Shown piece by piece: positions 1-8,297 of a stretch of 64,000 nucleotides of DNA. A program made the translations under genes and the position numbers. Positions within the stretch are counted from its first letter, which is position 1; every line of letters begins with the position of its first letter. This stretch comes from Clostridium cuniculi (GTDB lineage Bacteria > Bacillota > Clostridia > Clostridiales > Clostridiaceae). Under the pieces are notes generated by a model. The model made no database searches, was not told the origin of the DNA, and saw only the letters and a program-made list of their open reading frames with translations. The stretch is from assembly GCF_004353185.1 (NCBI RefSeq), contig NZ_SMUS01000016.1:1-64000 (forward strand). Direction: 5' to 3'.

Positions 1-125
1 CATAGTGTTTACTATCTTAACTACTTTTATTACAACTATTTATTCTGTACTCTTCGTTATTTTTCTCTATGAAAGTATTATTTAAATTACTATAAATACG
101 GTTTAGTTTCCTACACTATATTTCT

Positions 126-251
126 TTAATAAATCACTAATATATAATTTTTATAAACTTCTATATGTTTATCTTTATATTTCTTTGTTAAAGATATCTT
201 TTCTTTAAACGTTTTATATGGCATTGCTGTACATACTATATTGCCTATCAT
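126..251 (-). CDS. Small phage-region protein, 41 aa, unknown function
   Basis: The ATG at 251-249 directly follows the stop codon of the antirepressor gene (TAA ATG), so it could be translationally coupled. The reading frame is open for 41 codons and ends in TAA at 128-126. The product is basic and Lys/Tyr-rich (PYKTFKEK, KYKDKHIEVYK). No domain is recognised. Its support is position and coding character only. The rest of 1-125 is AT-rich, and I see no gene in it. Confidence 0.4.
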   Translation of the reverse strand: MIGNIVCTAMPYKTFKEKISLTKKYKDKHIEVYKNYILVIY

Positions 252-1085
252 TTAAACCACATCTTTAAAATTAATTTGATTATTAACTCTTATAATTTCA
301 TCTAGTAAAGCTGTTGGAGCTTTATAATCTCTTATTATTTCTTTAGCCTTTTCTGCTTGACTTCTCTTTATAGCTTTATATGATTTAACTTGAAACTCTC
401 TTTTTACTTGTCCATAAATATCTGCATAAACTCTTCCTCTTAAAGATTTATCTTTATATGCAGGTGTTCCATATCCTGTTACCCTAGTACACACTTTCTT
501 TATTAAACTTGTAATTTCATCACAATCAACACCAAGTAACGGAAGGTTATCTTTTAAATCCTTAAAATCTTCTTTAAGCTCTATTACTTCTGCTTTAACC
601 TCTTTTGCATATTTAAATTGAAGTTCCAACATTTCTTCTGTAGTAAGCGGTCTAGCTTGTCCACTATTAACTTGTTCTCTCATTTGGAAATATCCATCAA
701 CTAATTTATCGTATTGTTCCCATGCAAAATCATCTTCTAGAATTTTAAGAAGTTTTGAATAACCTCTTTCTGATAAAAGATATATATTTTCACTTCTATT
801 TATTGCATTTTGAGTATAAATTCCGTTATCCTTCAAAAGGATATCGAAATTACCTTTTAAATCTAATACATCAATTCCATCTAAAAATCTTTTTCTATTT
901 TTATTAATTAACTCATTAATCTTTCCAGTATCTCTTCCATGGATATAAGCAATTTCCTTAACTAACATTGACTTCTTACTTTCACCAAATCCACCTTCTA
1001 TATCGTGGAACTTCATTCCATTAACATTTACTAATCCATTAACTTTTACATTTGGTTTTCTTGAACCGTGCTTTAAATTTTCCAT
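252..1085 (-). CDS. ORF6N/ORF6C-type phage antirepressor, 277 aa
   Basis: Residues about 15-125 resemble the ORF6N/KilA-N-like DNA-binding domain of phage regulators (VNVNGMKFHDI, then IAYIHGRDTGKINELIN). Residues about 185-275 look like the ORF6C domain (RVTGYGTPAYKDKSLRGR). A helical linker joins them (EEMLELQFKYAKEVKAEVIE). Such proteins counteract or bypass the lysogenic repressor. It is in the early, cro-side transcript of the element, 16 bp after the helix-turn-helix gene at 1102-1419. Domain identity is by eye, but the N-terminal and C-terminal halves are both characteristic. Confidence 0.8.
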   Translation of the reverse strand: MENLKHGSRKPNVKVNGLVNVNGMKFHDIEGGFGESKKSMLVKEIAYIHGRDTGKINELINKNRKRFLDGIDVLDLKGNFDILLKDNGIYTQNAINRSENIYLLSERGYSKLLKILEDDFAWEQYDKLVDGYFQMREQVNSGQARPLTTEEMLELQFKYAKEVKAEVIELKEDFKDLKDNLPLLGVDCDEITSLIKKVCTRVTGYGTPAYKDKSLRGRVYADIYGQVKREFQVKSYKAIKRSQAEKAKEIIRDYKAPTALLDEIIRVNNQINFKDVV

Positions 1086-1101
1086 TTGTTATCTCTCCTT
1101 T

Positions 1102-1419
1102 TTAAACTATTAAATTCAAACTCTTAGTTGTAATACTCTGGTATTCTCTTAACAAGTTTCGCAATTTCTCGTTTTCTTTTTCCAACCTCTCGGCTCTTTT
1201 TTCTAATTTTCTTCTTTCTATTGGTGAAAGAGGATTAGTATTACCTAATGATTCAATTTTTAATATTTCATCTATGTGATATCTTGGAGTTTGCAAGCCA
1301 GAAACTCTTGTTAATATCCCTAAAGATTCATATTTCTCAATAACTTTACTAGATGTAAAATCCCATCTTTTCGCTAAGCTTTGTCTACTTAACAATGTTT
1401 TTTCGTTATGTAAACTCAC
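1102..1419 (-). CDS. Small helix-turn-helix protein with C-terminal coiled coil, 105 aa
   Basis: It starts at a GTG with a strong upstream GGAGGGG Shine-Dalgarno. Residues about 8-55 look like an excisionase/MerR-like winged helix (LSRQSLAKRWDFTSSKVIEKYE, with GILTR and YHIDEILKIE after it). Residues about 66-92 form a charged heptad-rich coiled coil (RRKLEKRAERLEKENEKLRNLL), suggesting dimerisation. It lies between the Cro-like gene and the antirepressor in the early operon. It could be an excisionase or an accessory regulator; the sequence does not decide which. Confidence 0.6.
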   Translation of the reverse strand: MSLHNEKTLLSRQSLAKRWDFTSSKVIEKYESLGILTRVSGLQTPRYHIDEILKIESLGNTNPLSPIERRKLEKRAERLEKENEKLRNLLREYQSITTKSLNLIV

Positions 1420-1450
1420 TATTATCCCCCTCCTAATCTACTACTAATTT

Positions 1451-1669
1451 TTACTCTATAAGAGTATTATTTAATATTTCATCTAAAGATATTCCTAACT
1501 CTTTTGATATATCAAAAGCAGTTTCTAAACTTGGTTTTTTTCTTCCACACTCAATATCACATATAAAACTTGGACTCTTAGAAATTTTCCTAGCTAAATC
1601 GCTCTTAGATAAATTAATCTCACTTCGTGCTCTCATCATTTCTTTTTTGAATTCTTCCAAATAAGTCAT
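1451..1669 (-). CDS. Cro-like XRE-family regulator, 72 aa
   Basis: A single XRE helix-turn-helix fills the protein: ARSEINLSKSDLARKISKS then PSFICDIECGRKKPSLETA and FDISKELGISLDEIL. The size and position, divergent from the 144-aa repressor across an operator array, fit a Cro-type regulator of the lytic/excision direction. It has a good Shine-Dalgarno (AGGAGGAA) just upstream of the ATG. Confidence 0.8.
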   Translation of the reverse strand: MTYLEEFKKEMMRARSEINLSKSDLARKISKSPSFICDIECGRKKPSLETAFDISKELGISLDEILNNTLIE

Positions 1670-1688
1670 TTCTTCCTCCTTACTAACA

Positions 1689-1860
1689 ATTACGCTTTAC
1701 GAGTAATATTTTATTACGCTATAAGAGTATATTCAAGGTTCATTTTTTACGCTATCAGCCTAAATATTAAGAATAAACGAGATAATCTTCTATTCTCTTA
1801 AAATTTCTCTATTTTTCAAAGAATTACGCTTTTAGTGAAGTTTTACACCAATAGCGTAAT
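1689..1860. promoter_or_regulatory. Operator array of the element's repressor/Cro switch
   Basis: The divergent intergenic region holds five copies of (A)TTACGCT: 1689-1696, 1713-1720, 1747-1753 and 1823-1830 on the + strand, and one inverted (AGCGTAAT) at 1853-1860. The first extends to an imperfect dyad, ATTACGCTTTACGAGTAAT. Three sites flank the cro-like start and two flank the repressor start. This is the arrangement expected for competing CI and Cro binding. Identity of the motif is seen; binding is inferred. Confidence 0.7.
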
Positions 1861-1892
1861 ATAATATACTGATTAAAACAGGAGGTTTTGAT

Positions 1893-2327
1893 ATGAGTAT
1901 AGGTGATAAAATTAGATTCTTAAGAAAACAAAATTCTTTTACACTAAAGGATTTACACACTAAAACTGGATTATCTATATCTTTTTTATCAGATATAGAA
2001 AATAAAAGGCGTAACCCAAGTATTGAAAACTTAAAATTACTAGCAGATACATTTGGTGTAACTGTAAATGAGCTAATTAGCGATAAATCAATTTCATTAG
2101 AAAATAAGACGAAAAAGAAAAGAGACTATTCTTTAAATGAAAAAGAACAAAAAAATATAGATGTAGAAGCACAAAAAATACTTGATGAATTATCAATGTC
2201 ATTTTCTAAAAATAAAGATATATTAACAGATGAAGATTACTTTGCTATAGAAAATGCTTTGAAAATTACTCTTGAGTCCATAAAAATAAAAAATAAGAAG
2301 AAATTTACACCAAACAAATATAAATAA
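1893..2327 (+). CDS. XRE-family repressor (CI/ImmR-like), 144 aa
   Basis: Residues 1-65 are an XRE helix-turn-helix (IGDKIRFLRKQNSFTLKDL, TGLSISFLSDIENKRRNPS). The C-terminal half is helical and lacks an S24 peptidase domain, so it would not self-cleave. Instead an ImmA/IrrE metalloprotease gene follows 22 bp downstream, as in ICEBs1-type switches where ImmA cleaves ImmR. The tail ends in KKFTPNKYK, a motif repeated in the 82-aa protein at 2826-3074. A GGAGG Shine-Dalgarno precedes the ATG. It probably maintains the integrated state. Confidence 0.8.
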   Translation: MSIGDKIRFLRKQNSFTLKDLHTKTGLSISFLSDIENKRRNPSIENLKLLADTFGVTVNELISDKSISLENKTKKKRDYSLNEKEQKNIDVEAQKILDELSMSFSKNKDILTDEDYFAIENALKITLESIKIKNKKKFTPNKYK

Positions 2328-2349
2328 AAATAGCCAAGGGGATGAGAAC

Positions 2350-2775
2350 TTGAGTATTTATAGATATATACAAAACGTTGCAGATAACGTTATAGATACT
2401 TATGATAGCGTAAGACCTTTAGATATAGTTAAAAACCTAAAAAGAGTTGAATTTAAAGTCTTACCTTTAACAAATTCAATAAATGGATTTTATAAATATA
2501 TTTCACCAAATAGACAAATGATTGTTATAAACGAAAATCTATCAGAAGAAATGTTTAACTTTACTTTATTTCATGAATTAGCTCATTATTTTTTAGGACA
2601 TAAAAATACACTACTTTTAAACTCTTCTTTTACATCTACGCTAAAAGAAGAGTTTCAAGCAGACCTATATGCTACATATATGTATTTACATTACATAGAA
2701 GCATATACCTCTTGCTCTTTAGAAGAAGTTTCTTTGCCTAAAAGAGTAAATGAATTAATACATTATTTTTATTAA
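2350..2775 (+). CDS. ImmA/IrrE-family zinc metalloprotease, 141 aa
   Basis: It starts at TTG 2350 with AAGGGG 9 bp upstream. The zinc-peptidase motif HELAH lies at about residues 77-81 (FHELAHYFLGH), followed by a conserved EFQADLYATYMY helix that supplies the third ligand region. This is the family of ICEBs1 ImmA, which cleaves its cognate repressor to relieve repression. Its position right after the repressor gene supports that partner. The protein is at the short end for the family but has the full catalytic core. Confidence 0.85.
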   Translation: MSIYRYIQNVADNVIDTYDSVRPLDIVKNLKRVEFKVLPLTNSINGFYKYISPNRQMIVINENLSEEMFNFTLFHELAHYFLGHKNTLLLNSSFTSTLKEEFQADLYATYMYLHYIEAYTSCSLEEVSLPKRVNELIHYFY

Positions 2776-2825
2776 TTTTTTTATAATTTTATACGAACAT
2801 ACATTCTTGAAAAAGGAGATTTGCT

Positions 2826-3074
2826 ATGGATTTTAATAAATATGAAATACCAAAAGAATATACAGATAAATTTAAAGTTACTGAAAGAGATAAAAGACAA
2901 TTCAAAAAATTCTGGAATGATGAATTGATTTTGTTAAATAAAATGAATAATTTATCAAAAGATGATATAGAGATAATTCACAAATCAATCATTTCTATAT
3001 TTTGGATTGCTAAGGGTATAAATAAAGAAAAGTTTACCCCATCAAAATATAAAAAAAATATTTATTCAGATTAA
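2826..3074 (+). CDS. Small protein sharing the repressor's C-terminal tail, 82 aa
   Basis: It has a strong Shine-Dalgarno (AAAGGAG) before the ATG. There is no DNA-binding motif. Residues about 45-66 form a helix (KDDIEIIHKSIISIFWIAKG) like the last helix of the repressor, followed by KEKFTPSKYKK, nearly the same tail as the repressor's KKFTPNKYK. It therefore looks like a stand-alone version of the repressor C-terminal domain. It could be a partner, decoy or competitor in the ImmA/repressor circuit. That role is inference. Confidence 0.6.
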   Translation: MDFNKYEIPKEYTDKFKVTERDKRQFKKFWNDELILLNKMNNLSKDDIEIIHKSIISIFWIAKGINKEKFTPSKYKKNIYSD

Positions 3075-3107
3075 TATTAGATAATAAATTTAGGGAGGGA
3101 TTATTAA

Positions 3108-4175
3108 ATGGATTATAACATTACTTATAGACAAAAAGATAAAGGTTGGCAATATATAATAAGTTATAAGGTCAACGGTAAGTGGAAACAAAAATCAAAG
3201 CAAGGGTTTAAGACAAAAAAAGAAGCTAAGCCAGCTGCTGAGTTAGCTGCAAGAGAATTACAAGATACCTTAAGTCTAAATCAAGAGTTTAAAAACTTAA
3301 CATTTGAAGAATTTAAAGATATGTATATTTCTCATATAAGTTTATATATGCAAGAAAATACAATAAGATTATATAATATGGCATTAAAACATTTTGAACC
3401 ATTATACAAATTAGAAATTACAAAAATAAACACAATCCATATACAAAATTGTTTAGACTCAATGGTAAAGCAAGGTTTATCATATGGTACTATTATAACT
3501 TACAAAAATAGAATAAATTCCATCTTTAATAGTGCTGTAAATAAATATAATATTATTCCAAAGTCCCCTGCTATTAATTTAGAAATTAAAACCTCTAAAG
3601 ATCCAAACAAGAAAAAAGCATTAACAGAGTATGAATTAAAAGACCTAATAGATAAAACTGCTAATCTTAAATATAAAGTTATATTTTCTTTAGCTGGTAT
3701 GTGTGGTCTTCGAATCGGTGAAATTCTTGGTTTAACATGGGATAAAATAGATTTCAATAGGAATACTATTAATATTAATATACAGTGGAAGAACATTCAA
3801 AATAATAAAGTCGGATTTGGAGAATTGAAATCAAAAAACTCATATAGAATAGTTCCTCTTCCTCCTAAAGCAAAGGAAATACTATTAGAATGGAGAAACT
3901 ATTCTTATGAGAATTCAAGTGATAGAGTTGTTGTTTATAATTGTGTATCTGGATTAACTAATATGTTAAGAAACTATACTAAAAAAATAGGTTACAATTT
4001 ATCAATACATGAATTTAGACACACATATGCAACAACATTAATTTCTAATGGTGTAGATTTCAAGACCGTTGCTAAACTTATGGGGCATGATATAGAACAA
4101 ACTATGAAAACATATTCTCACGTTACAGATAATATGTTGAATAATGCAACTAATTTATTGACTAAAATTTTTTAA
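3108..4175 (+). CDS. int: Tyrosine recombinase (phage-type integrase), 355 aa
   Basis: Layout is the full phage-integrase type: an N-terminal arm-binding domain (GWQYIISYKVNGKWKQKSKQ), a SAM-like core-binding domain at about 60-160, then the catalytic domain. Catalytic residues are visible: Arg in GLRIGEILGLTWD (about 200-212), HEFRH (about 302-306), a late LMGH, and the nucleophile Tyr in MKTYSHV (about 338). A GGGAGGG Shine-Dalgarno precedes the ATG. It catalyses integration and, with an excisionase, excision. It is the last gene of the element. Confidence 0.95.
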   Translation: MDYNITYRQKDKGWQYIISYKVNGKWKQKSKQGFKTKKEAKPAAELAARELQDTLSLNQEFKNLTFEEFKDMYISHISLYMQENTIRLYNMALKHFEPLYKLEITKINTIHIQNCLDSMVKQGLSYGTIITYKNRINSIFNSAVNKYNIIPKSPAINLEIKTSKDPNKKKALTEYELKDLIDKTANLKYKVIFSLAGMCGLRIGEILGLTWDKIDFNRNTININIQWKNIQNNKVGFGELKSKNSYRIVPLPPKAKEILLEWRNYSYENSSDRVVVYNCVSGLTNMLRNYTKKIGYNLSIHEFRHTYATTLISNGVDFKTVAKLMGHDIEQTMKTYSHVTDNMLNNATNLLTKIF

Positions 4176-4243
4176 AAGTTTTTTTGACGATTCTTTTGAC
4201 GTTTTATATTTTATCACTCTAAACCATTGATTTTAGCTATATT

Positions 4244-5164
4244 TTATATTTTTATATTATTTTCCCTTGCATAATAGAATAAGTATTGTTGTGCAAGACC
4301 TGCAAGCTCTCCAAATTTATCCCTACCAAAAACTCTTATCTTATTTAATGATACATCTGGCGCTAAGTAAAAATGAATCATTGCTCTTTTTATCCATACG
4401 TCAACTGGAAAAGCTGAATGCTTGCTCATTGAAAATAGCATTATACAGTCTGCAACCTTAGCTCCTACCCCCATAAAGTTTTGAAGAGCCTTATGACACT
4501 CATCAACAGGTAATGACTTTATGTATTCTAAATCGAATTGTTGTAACTCTTCATTTAGAGTTCCATTATTTTTAGCTTCAATAGCAGCATTAACCTTTGA
4601 TATAGTATCTATTATGTATTTACTTCTGAAAGATGCTCCTGTTTCTTTTATTTCTTCTAATGTTGCTTCTTTTAATTGCTCTGGAGTTGGGAATGCATAA
4701 TAGATATTTCCTTTATATTCAATTTTATCTCCCCATCTTTCAGATATCTTTTTAATAGTCTTCATTATTGAAGGAATACTATTTCTTGCAGATATTATAA
4801 AGCTTATTAACATTTCAAAAGGATCTTGATTTAATATTCTTATACCATAACCAAATTCAACACTCTTCTTTAAAAGTTCATCTTTTGATAATTCCTCTTT
4901 TACCTCTTCATAATTAACATTTAAATCAAAGTAATCCTTCCATATTTCATCAAAATCTTTCATATTAGTATTAAGAATTGTTACTTTATCTCCTTCTTGA
5001 ACTACTTCTATAACTCTTCTATATGCAACAATTATGTAATTTGTATCACTTATTCTTTCCCATCTAAAACATTGACCACATTCTAATATTTGTTTTATAT
5101 TGAAATCTTTAACATTCTCTAATATTATTGAATTTTCTTTTTCTATTATATTTGTATAATTCAT
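4244..5164 (-). CDS. ogg: 8-oxoguanine DNA glycosylase/AP lyase (OGG1 type), 306 aa
   Basis: This base-excision repair enzyme removes 8-oxoguanine. The N-terminal OGG domain carries the GQCFRWER signature (about 30-37). The HhH-GPD core has MGVGAKVADC with catalytic Lys236 and FPVDVW with catalytic Asp255; their spacing of 19 matches the Lys/Asp spacing of eukaryotic OGG1. Length is normal. The 3' end abuts the integrated element, which may have used sequence near its stop codon. The reading frame looks intact. Confidence 0.9.
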   Translation of the reverse strand: MNYTNIIEKENSIILENVKDFNIKQILECGQCFRWERISDTNYIIVAYRRVIEVVQEGDKVTILNTNMKDFDEIWKDYFDLNVNYEEVKEELSKDELLKKSVEFGYGIRILNQDPFEMLISFIISARNSIPSIMKTIKKISERWGDKIEYKGNIYYAFPTPEQLKEATLEEIKETGASFRSKYIIDTISKVNAAIEAKNNGTLNEELQQFDLEYIKSLPVDECHKALQNFMGVGAKVADCIMLFSMSKHSAFPVDVWIKRAMIHFYLAPDVSLNKIRVFGRDKFGELAGLAQQYLFYYARENNIKI

Positions 5165-5321
5165 ATTTACACCTCATTATTCATGGTAATTTCTAAAGTT
5201 ATAATTACTATTTTTATTCTTTCTAAGTTTATAATTTTATATTCTACAGAAAATTATTATTAATAAATAATCTATATTTATTATGCTATATTAACTAATA
5301 TGATTTTTCAATATTAAAGAT

Positions 5322-5744
5322 TTATCTATTTATTGAATATACTTGTTTATATTCATTTATTATTTCTTCTAGAACTTCAGCGGATACCATCATCATTTTT
5401 GAACATCTTCTTTCAGAATCATAATATTTTTCCTTTAGCGGTATACAATTTAATGTTTCCATTCTGCTATTAAATTCACTTAAAAATTTTCCTGTCATCT
5501 CTCTTACATGTGGACTATTATGCCCTCTATCATCAGTAAACATAATTCCTAAAGTTGCTATTGCACCTGTTGCTGCACCGCACGTACTTCCTATAGCCAT
5601 TCCACCACCAAATGATGCCATAGTCATTAAAGTTTGTTTAGAAATATTTAAATCATACTCTTCATTAGCTGCTACAAGAATACATTCAGCACAGTTCAAA
5701 TCATACTTTTTATCGTAATATTTCATTGTTGTTTCTAATAACAT
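5322..5744 (-). CDS. C_GCAxxG_C_C family redox-type protein, 140 aa
   Basis: The family signature is present: an N-terminal NCAECIL, then FGGGMAIGSTCGAATGAIATLG (about 45-66), and later Cys residues at about 100 and 114. Conserved cysteines imply a metal or redox role, but no activity is established for the family. It stands alone between ogg and the PH-domain gene, transcribed the same way. Confidence 0.8.
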   Translation of the reverse strand: MLLETTMKYYDKKYDLNCAECILVAANEEYDLNISKQTLMTMASFGGGMAIGSTCGAATGAIATLGIMFTDDRGHNSPHVREMTGKFLSEFNSRMETLNCIPLKEKYYDSERRCSKMMMVSAEVLEEIINEYKQVYSINR

Positions 5745-5780
5745 TAAATTATTCTCTCTTTCTGTCCTAAACTTAATTTT

Positions 5781-6161
5781 TTATAAAGTTACATATTCAT
5801 TTATAACATTAAATACCTTTCCAAGAAGTTGATCCATATTTTTACCTCTTAAGAATTGCATTTCTATTTCTATTCCTCCTGTTAAAAATAACTTAATTTC
5901 AGAATCAATATCAAAATGCCCTGCTGTCTCTATTGCATAAGTTACTATCTTATTATAAGGTATTGCATAATACTCAGTCTTTTTTCCAGTAATACCTTGT
6001 TTATCACATATTAATACTTTTTTATCTGTAAATAATGCCGCATCTCTAACAGTCTTTACAGCAAATAAAGCTCGCTCATTTCTACTCACAAAAGCCATTA
6101 ATGATTGTGGAATTTCTATCTCTCCATAAAAATTAAACACTTTCTTATTATTTTCTTCCAT
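5781..6161 (-). CDS. Bacterial PH-domain protein, 126 aa
   Basis: The single domain has the strand pattern of the bacterial PH family (PF08000 type): FVSRNERALFAVKTVRDAAL, then KKVLICDKQG, then YYAIPYNKIVTYAIETAGHFDID. There is no signal peptide or membrane segment, so it is probably cytoplasmic. Function is not known. It is a single gene between the hbd terminator and the C_GCAxxG gene. Confidence 0.7.
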   Translation of the reverse strand: MEENNKKVFNFYGEIEIPQSLMAFVSRNERALFAVKTVRDAALFTDKKVLICDKQGITGKKTEYYAIPYNKIVTYAIETAGHFDIDSEIKLFLTGGIEIEMQFLRGKNMDQLLGKVFNVINEYVTL

Positions 6162-6226
6162 ACCTAAATTCCTCCCTAATACACATTGGCATCATAAAAT
6201 TTTATTATATTATATCATAAGACAAT

Positions 6227-6258
6227 AAAAGGTAACTACCCGTCAGCAGTTACCTTTT
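6227..6258 (-). terminator. Terminator after the butyryl-CoA operon
   Basis: An 11-bp perfect stem (AAAAGGTAACT/AGTTACCTTTT) with a 10-nt loop lies 65 bp after the hbd stop. It has A/T tracts on both sides, so it may work in both directions. Confidence 0.8.
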
Positions 6259-6322
6259 AAAGTTAAATTAAAGCGCATTTTTATTCTTTTTAAATATATA
6301 AGCAAATATTTTATAACATCAA

Positions 6323-7171
6323 TTAAGCATTATAGTTGTAGAATCCTCTTCCAGTTTTTCTACCTAACCATCCAGCTCTAACATATTTTCTTAAAGTGCT
6401 GCTAGCTCTATATTTAGTGTCTCCTGTTTCATTATATAAAACATCCATGATAGCTAAACAAACATCTAGTCCAATTAAATCGCCTAATGCTAAAGGCCCC
6501 ATTGGGTGATTTGCACCAAATTTCATAGCTGTATCTATGTCCTCAACTGATGCAATTCCCTCTTGAAGAATAAATGAAGCTTCGTTAATCATTGGGATAA
6601 GTATTCTATTAACTACAAATCCTGGTGCTTCTGCAACTTCTACCGGCTCCTTACCAATTGCTAAAGATAATTCCTTAACAGCATCAAAAGTTTCTTGTGA
6701 TGTAGCCATACCTCTAATAATTTCAACAAGCTTCATCACTGGAGCTGGGTTAAAGAAATGCATTCCTATAACCTTTTCTGGTCTACTAGTTGCTGAAGCA
6801 ACTTCTGTTATTGATAAAGAAGAAGTATTTGAAGCTAAAATAGTTTCAGGTTTACAAATCTTATCTAACTCTGCAAATATTTCTTTTTTAATCTTCATAT
6901 TTTCAATTGCAGCTTCAACAACTAAGTCGCAATCTGCAGCTAAATTCATATCAGTAGTTCCTGAAATTCTAGATAATATATCTTCCTTAACTTCCTCTGT
7001 CATCTTTCCCTTAGAAACTAATTTAGATAGGTTCTTATTGATTCCAGCAAGTCCTCTCTCAACAAATTCATCCTTTATATCTCTAACGATAACTTCATAA
7101 CCTTTTTGAGCAAAAGCTTGAACTATTCCAGCACCCATAGTTCCCGCACCTAAAACAAAAATCTTTTCCAT
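6323..7171 (-). CDS. hbd: 3-hydroxybutyryl-CoA dehydrogenase, 282 aa
   Basis: It reduces acetoacetyl-CoA to 3-hydroxybutyryl-CoA in butyrate formation. The N-terminal Rossmann motif is [16 protein letters not shown] (about 5-20). The catalytic region is [19 protein letters not shown] (about 137-155), followed by the C-terminal dimerisation domain ([12 protein letters not shown]). Length is typical. It is the last gene of the operon, 75 bp after etfA, with a GGAGAG Shine-Dalgarno, and is followed by a strong terminator. Confidence 0.97.
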   Translation of the reverse strand: MEKIFVLGAGTMGAGIVQAFAQKGYEVIVRDIKDEFVERGLAGINKNLSKLVSKGKMTEEVKEDILSRISGTTDMNLAADCDLVVEAAIENMKIKKEIFAELDKICKPETILASNTSSLSITEVASATSRPEKVIGMHFFNPAPVMKLVEIIRGMATSQETFDAVKELSLAIGKEPVEVAEAPGFVVNRILIPMINEASFILQEGIASVEDIDTAMKFGANHPMGPLALGDLIGLDVCLAIMDVLYNETGDTKYRASSTLRKYVRAGWLGRKTGRGFYNYNA

Positions 7172-7246
7172 TATAACCTCTCTCCTTTATTAACTCTCAA
7201 ATATCCCATTTTTTATTTATATTTAAAACATTTTACCTGTATTATA

Positions 7247-8275
7247 TTAAATTCTACAAACTAATGTTTCTTCAGTTTCTGAATATTCTTTTAATTTATT
7301 TATCATTTCTGGTATAACTTTATTTAAATCGCCAACTATAGCATAATCAGCAACCTTCATAATTGGAGCACTTTCATCTTTATTAATAGCTATTATCATA
7401 TCTGATTCTTGCATACCCGCAACGTGTTGAATTGCTCCTGAAATACCACAAGCAATATAGATTGTTGGTCTTACAGTCTTACCAGTTTGTCCAACTTGAT
7501 AATCTCTTTCTACCCATCCTTTATCTACTGCACCTCTTGATGCACCAACAACTCCTCCTAAAGTAGTTGCTAATTCTTGTAAAAGTTCAAAGTTTTCTTT
7601 ACTTCCAACTCCTCTACCACCAGCAACTATAACTTTAGCTTCTCCAATATCAACTATATCTTTATTAGCTTTAACTACTTCTAAAACTGTAGTTCTAATA
7701 TCTGATGCTTCTAAATGAACATCAACCTTTTCTATATTATAATTCTCTTTCTTTTCAGTTAATTTTGAGAATACTCCTGGTCTTACTGTAGCCATTTGAG
7801 GTCTATGATTTGGACAAGCGATTGTTGCCATTAAGTTACCACCAAATGCAGGTCTTGTTGCAAGTAAATCTCCATTAGTAACATCTACTTCTAAAGATGT
7901 ACAGTCTGCAGTTAATCCTGTTGAAAGTCTAGCTGCAACTCTTGGACCTAAATCTCTACCTATGAAAGTAGCTCCAATAAATAATATTCCTGGCTTTCTT
8001 TCATTTGCTAAATCACAAAGAACTTTTGTATATCCATCAGTTGTATAATTTTCTAATTCCTCATGTTCAGCCACTAGTATTTCATCAGCACCATGTTCAC
8101 CTAAAATATCAGCTAAACAAGCTACATTATTTCCTAATAATACAGCAGTAAGCTTAACCCCTAACTCATCTGCTAATCTTCTACCTTCTCCTAATATTTC
8201 TAAAGAAACCTTTTGTAATTCACCATTTCTTTGTTCAGCGAATACCCAAACGCCATTATATTCTGATATATTCAT
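7247..8275 (-). CDS. etfA: Electron transfer flavoprotein alpha subunit, 342 aa
   Basis: It pairs with EtfB to form the flavoprotein that, with butyryl-CoA dehydrogenase, couples crotonyl-CoA and ferredoxin reduction by electron bifurcation. The C-terminal FAD domain is clear: VAGGRGVGSKENFELL, GASRGAVDKGW, then GQTGKTVRPTIYIACGISG. I place the start at ATG 8275 because GGAGGG lies 9 bp upstream; an in-frame TTG two codons earlier is too close to it. It is 22 bp downstream of etfB. Confidence 0.96.
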   Translation of the reverse strand: MNISEYNGVWVFAEQRNGELQKVSLEILGEGRRLADELGVKLTAVLLGNNVACLADILGEHGADEILVAEHEELENYTTDGYTKVLCDLANERKPGILFIGATFIGRDLGPRVAARLSTGLTADCTSLEVDVTNGDLLATRPAFGGNLMATIACPNHRPQMATVRPGVFSKLTEKKENYNIEKVDVHLEASDIRTTVLEVVKANKDIVDIGEAKVIVAGGRGVGSKENFELLQELATTLGGVVGASRGAVDKGWVERDYQVGQTGKTVRPTIYIACGISGAIQHVAGMQESDMIIAINKDESAPIMKVADYAIVGDLNKVIPEMINKLKEYSETEETLVCRI

Positions 8276-8297
8276 CTCCAATTACCCTCCTATTATC

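Larger units (their letters stand above)
1..4175. mobile_element. Right (integrase) end of a prophage or integrative element, cut by the window start
   Basis: Seven or eight short genes form a classic lysogeny module: antirepressor, small DNA-binding proteins, a divergent Cro/CI pair with repeated operators between them, an ImmA/IrrE protease and a tyrosine integrase at the edge. The host gene ogg follows at 4244, so the right attachment site probably lies in 4176-4243, a short AT-rich stretch with two TTTGACG copies. The left end and other att copy are outside the window, so the core cannot be defined. No structural, replication or conjugation genes are visible, so whether it is a phage or another integrative element is open. 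Confidence 0.8.

Noticed and set aside
3500..3796. 98-codon open frame on the minus strand inside the integrase gene
   Set aside because: It is wholly inside int with no ribosome site; antisense shadow.
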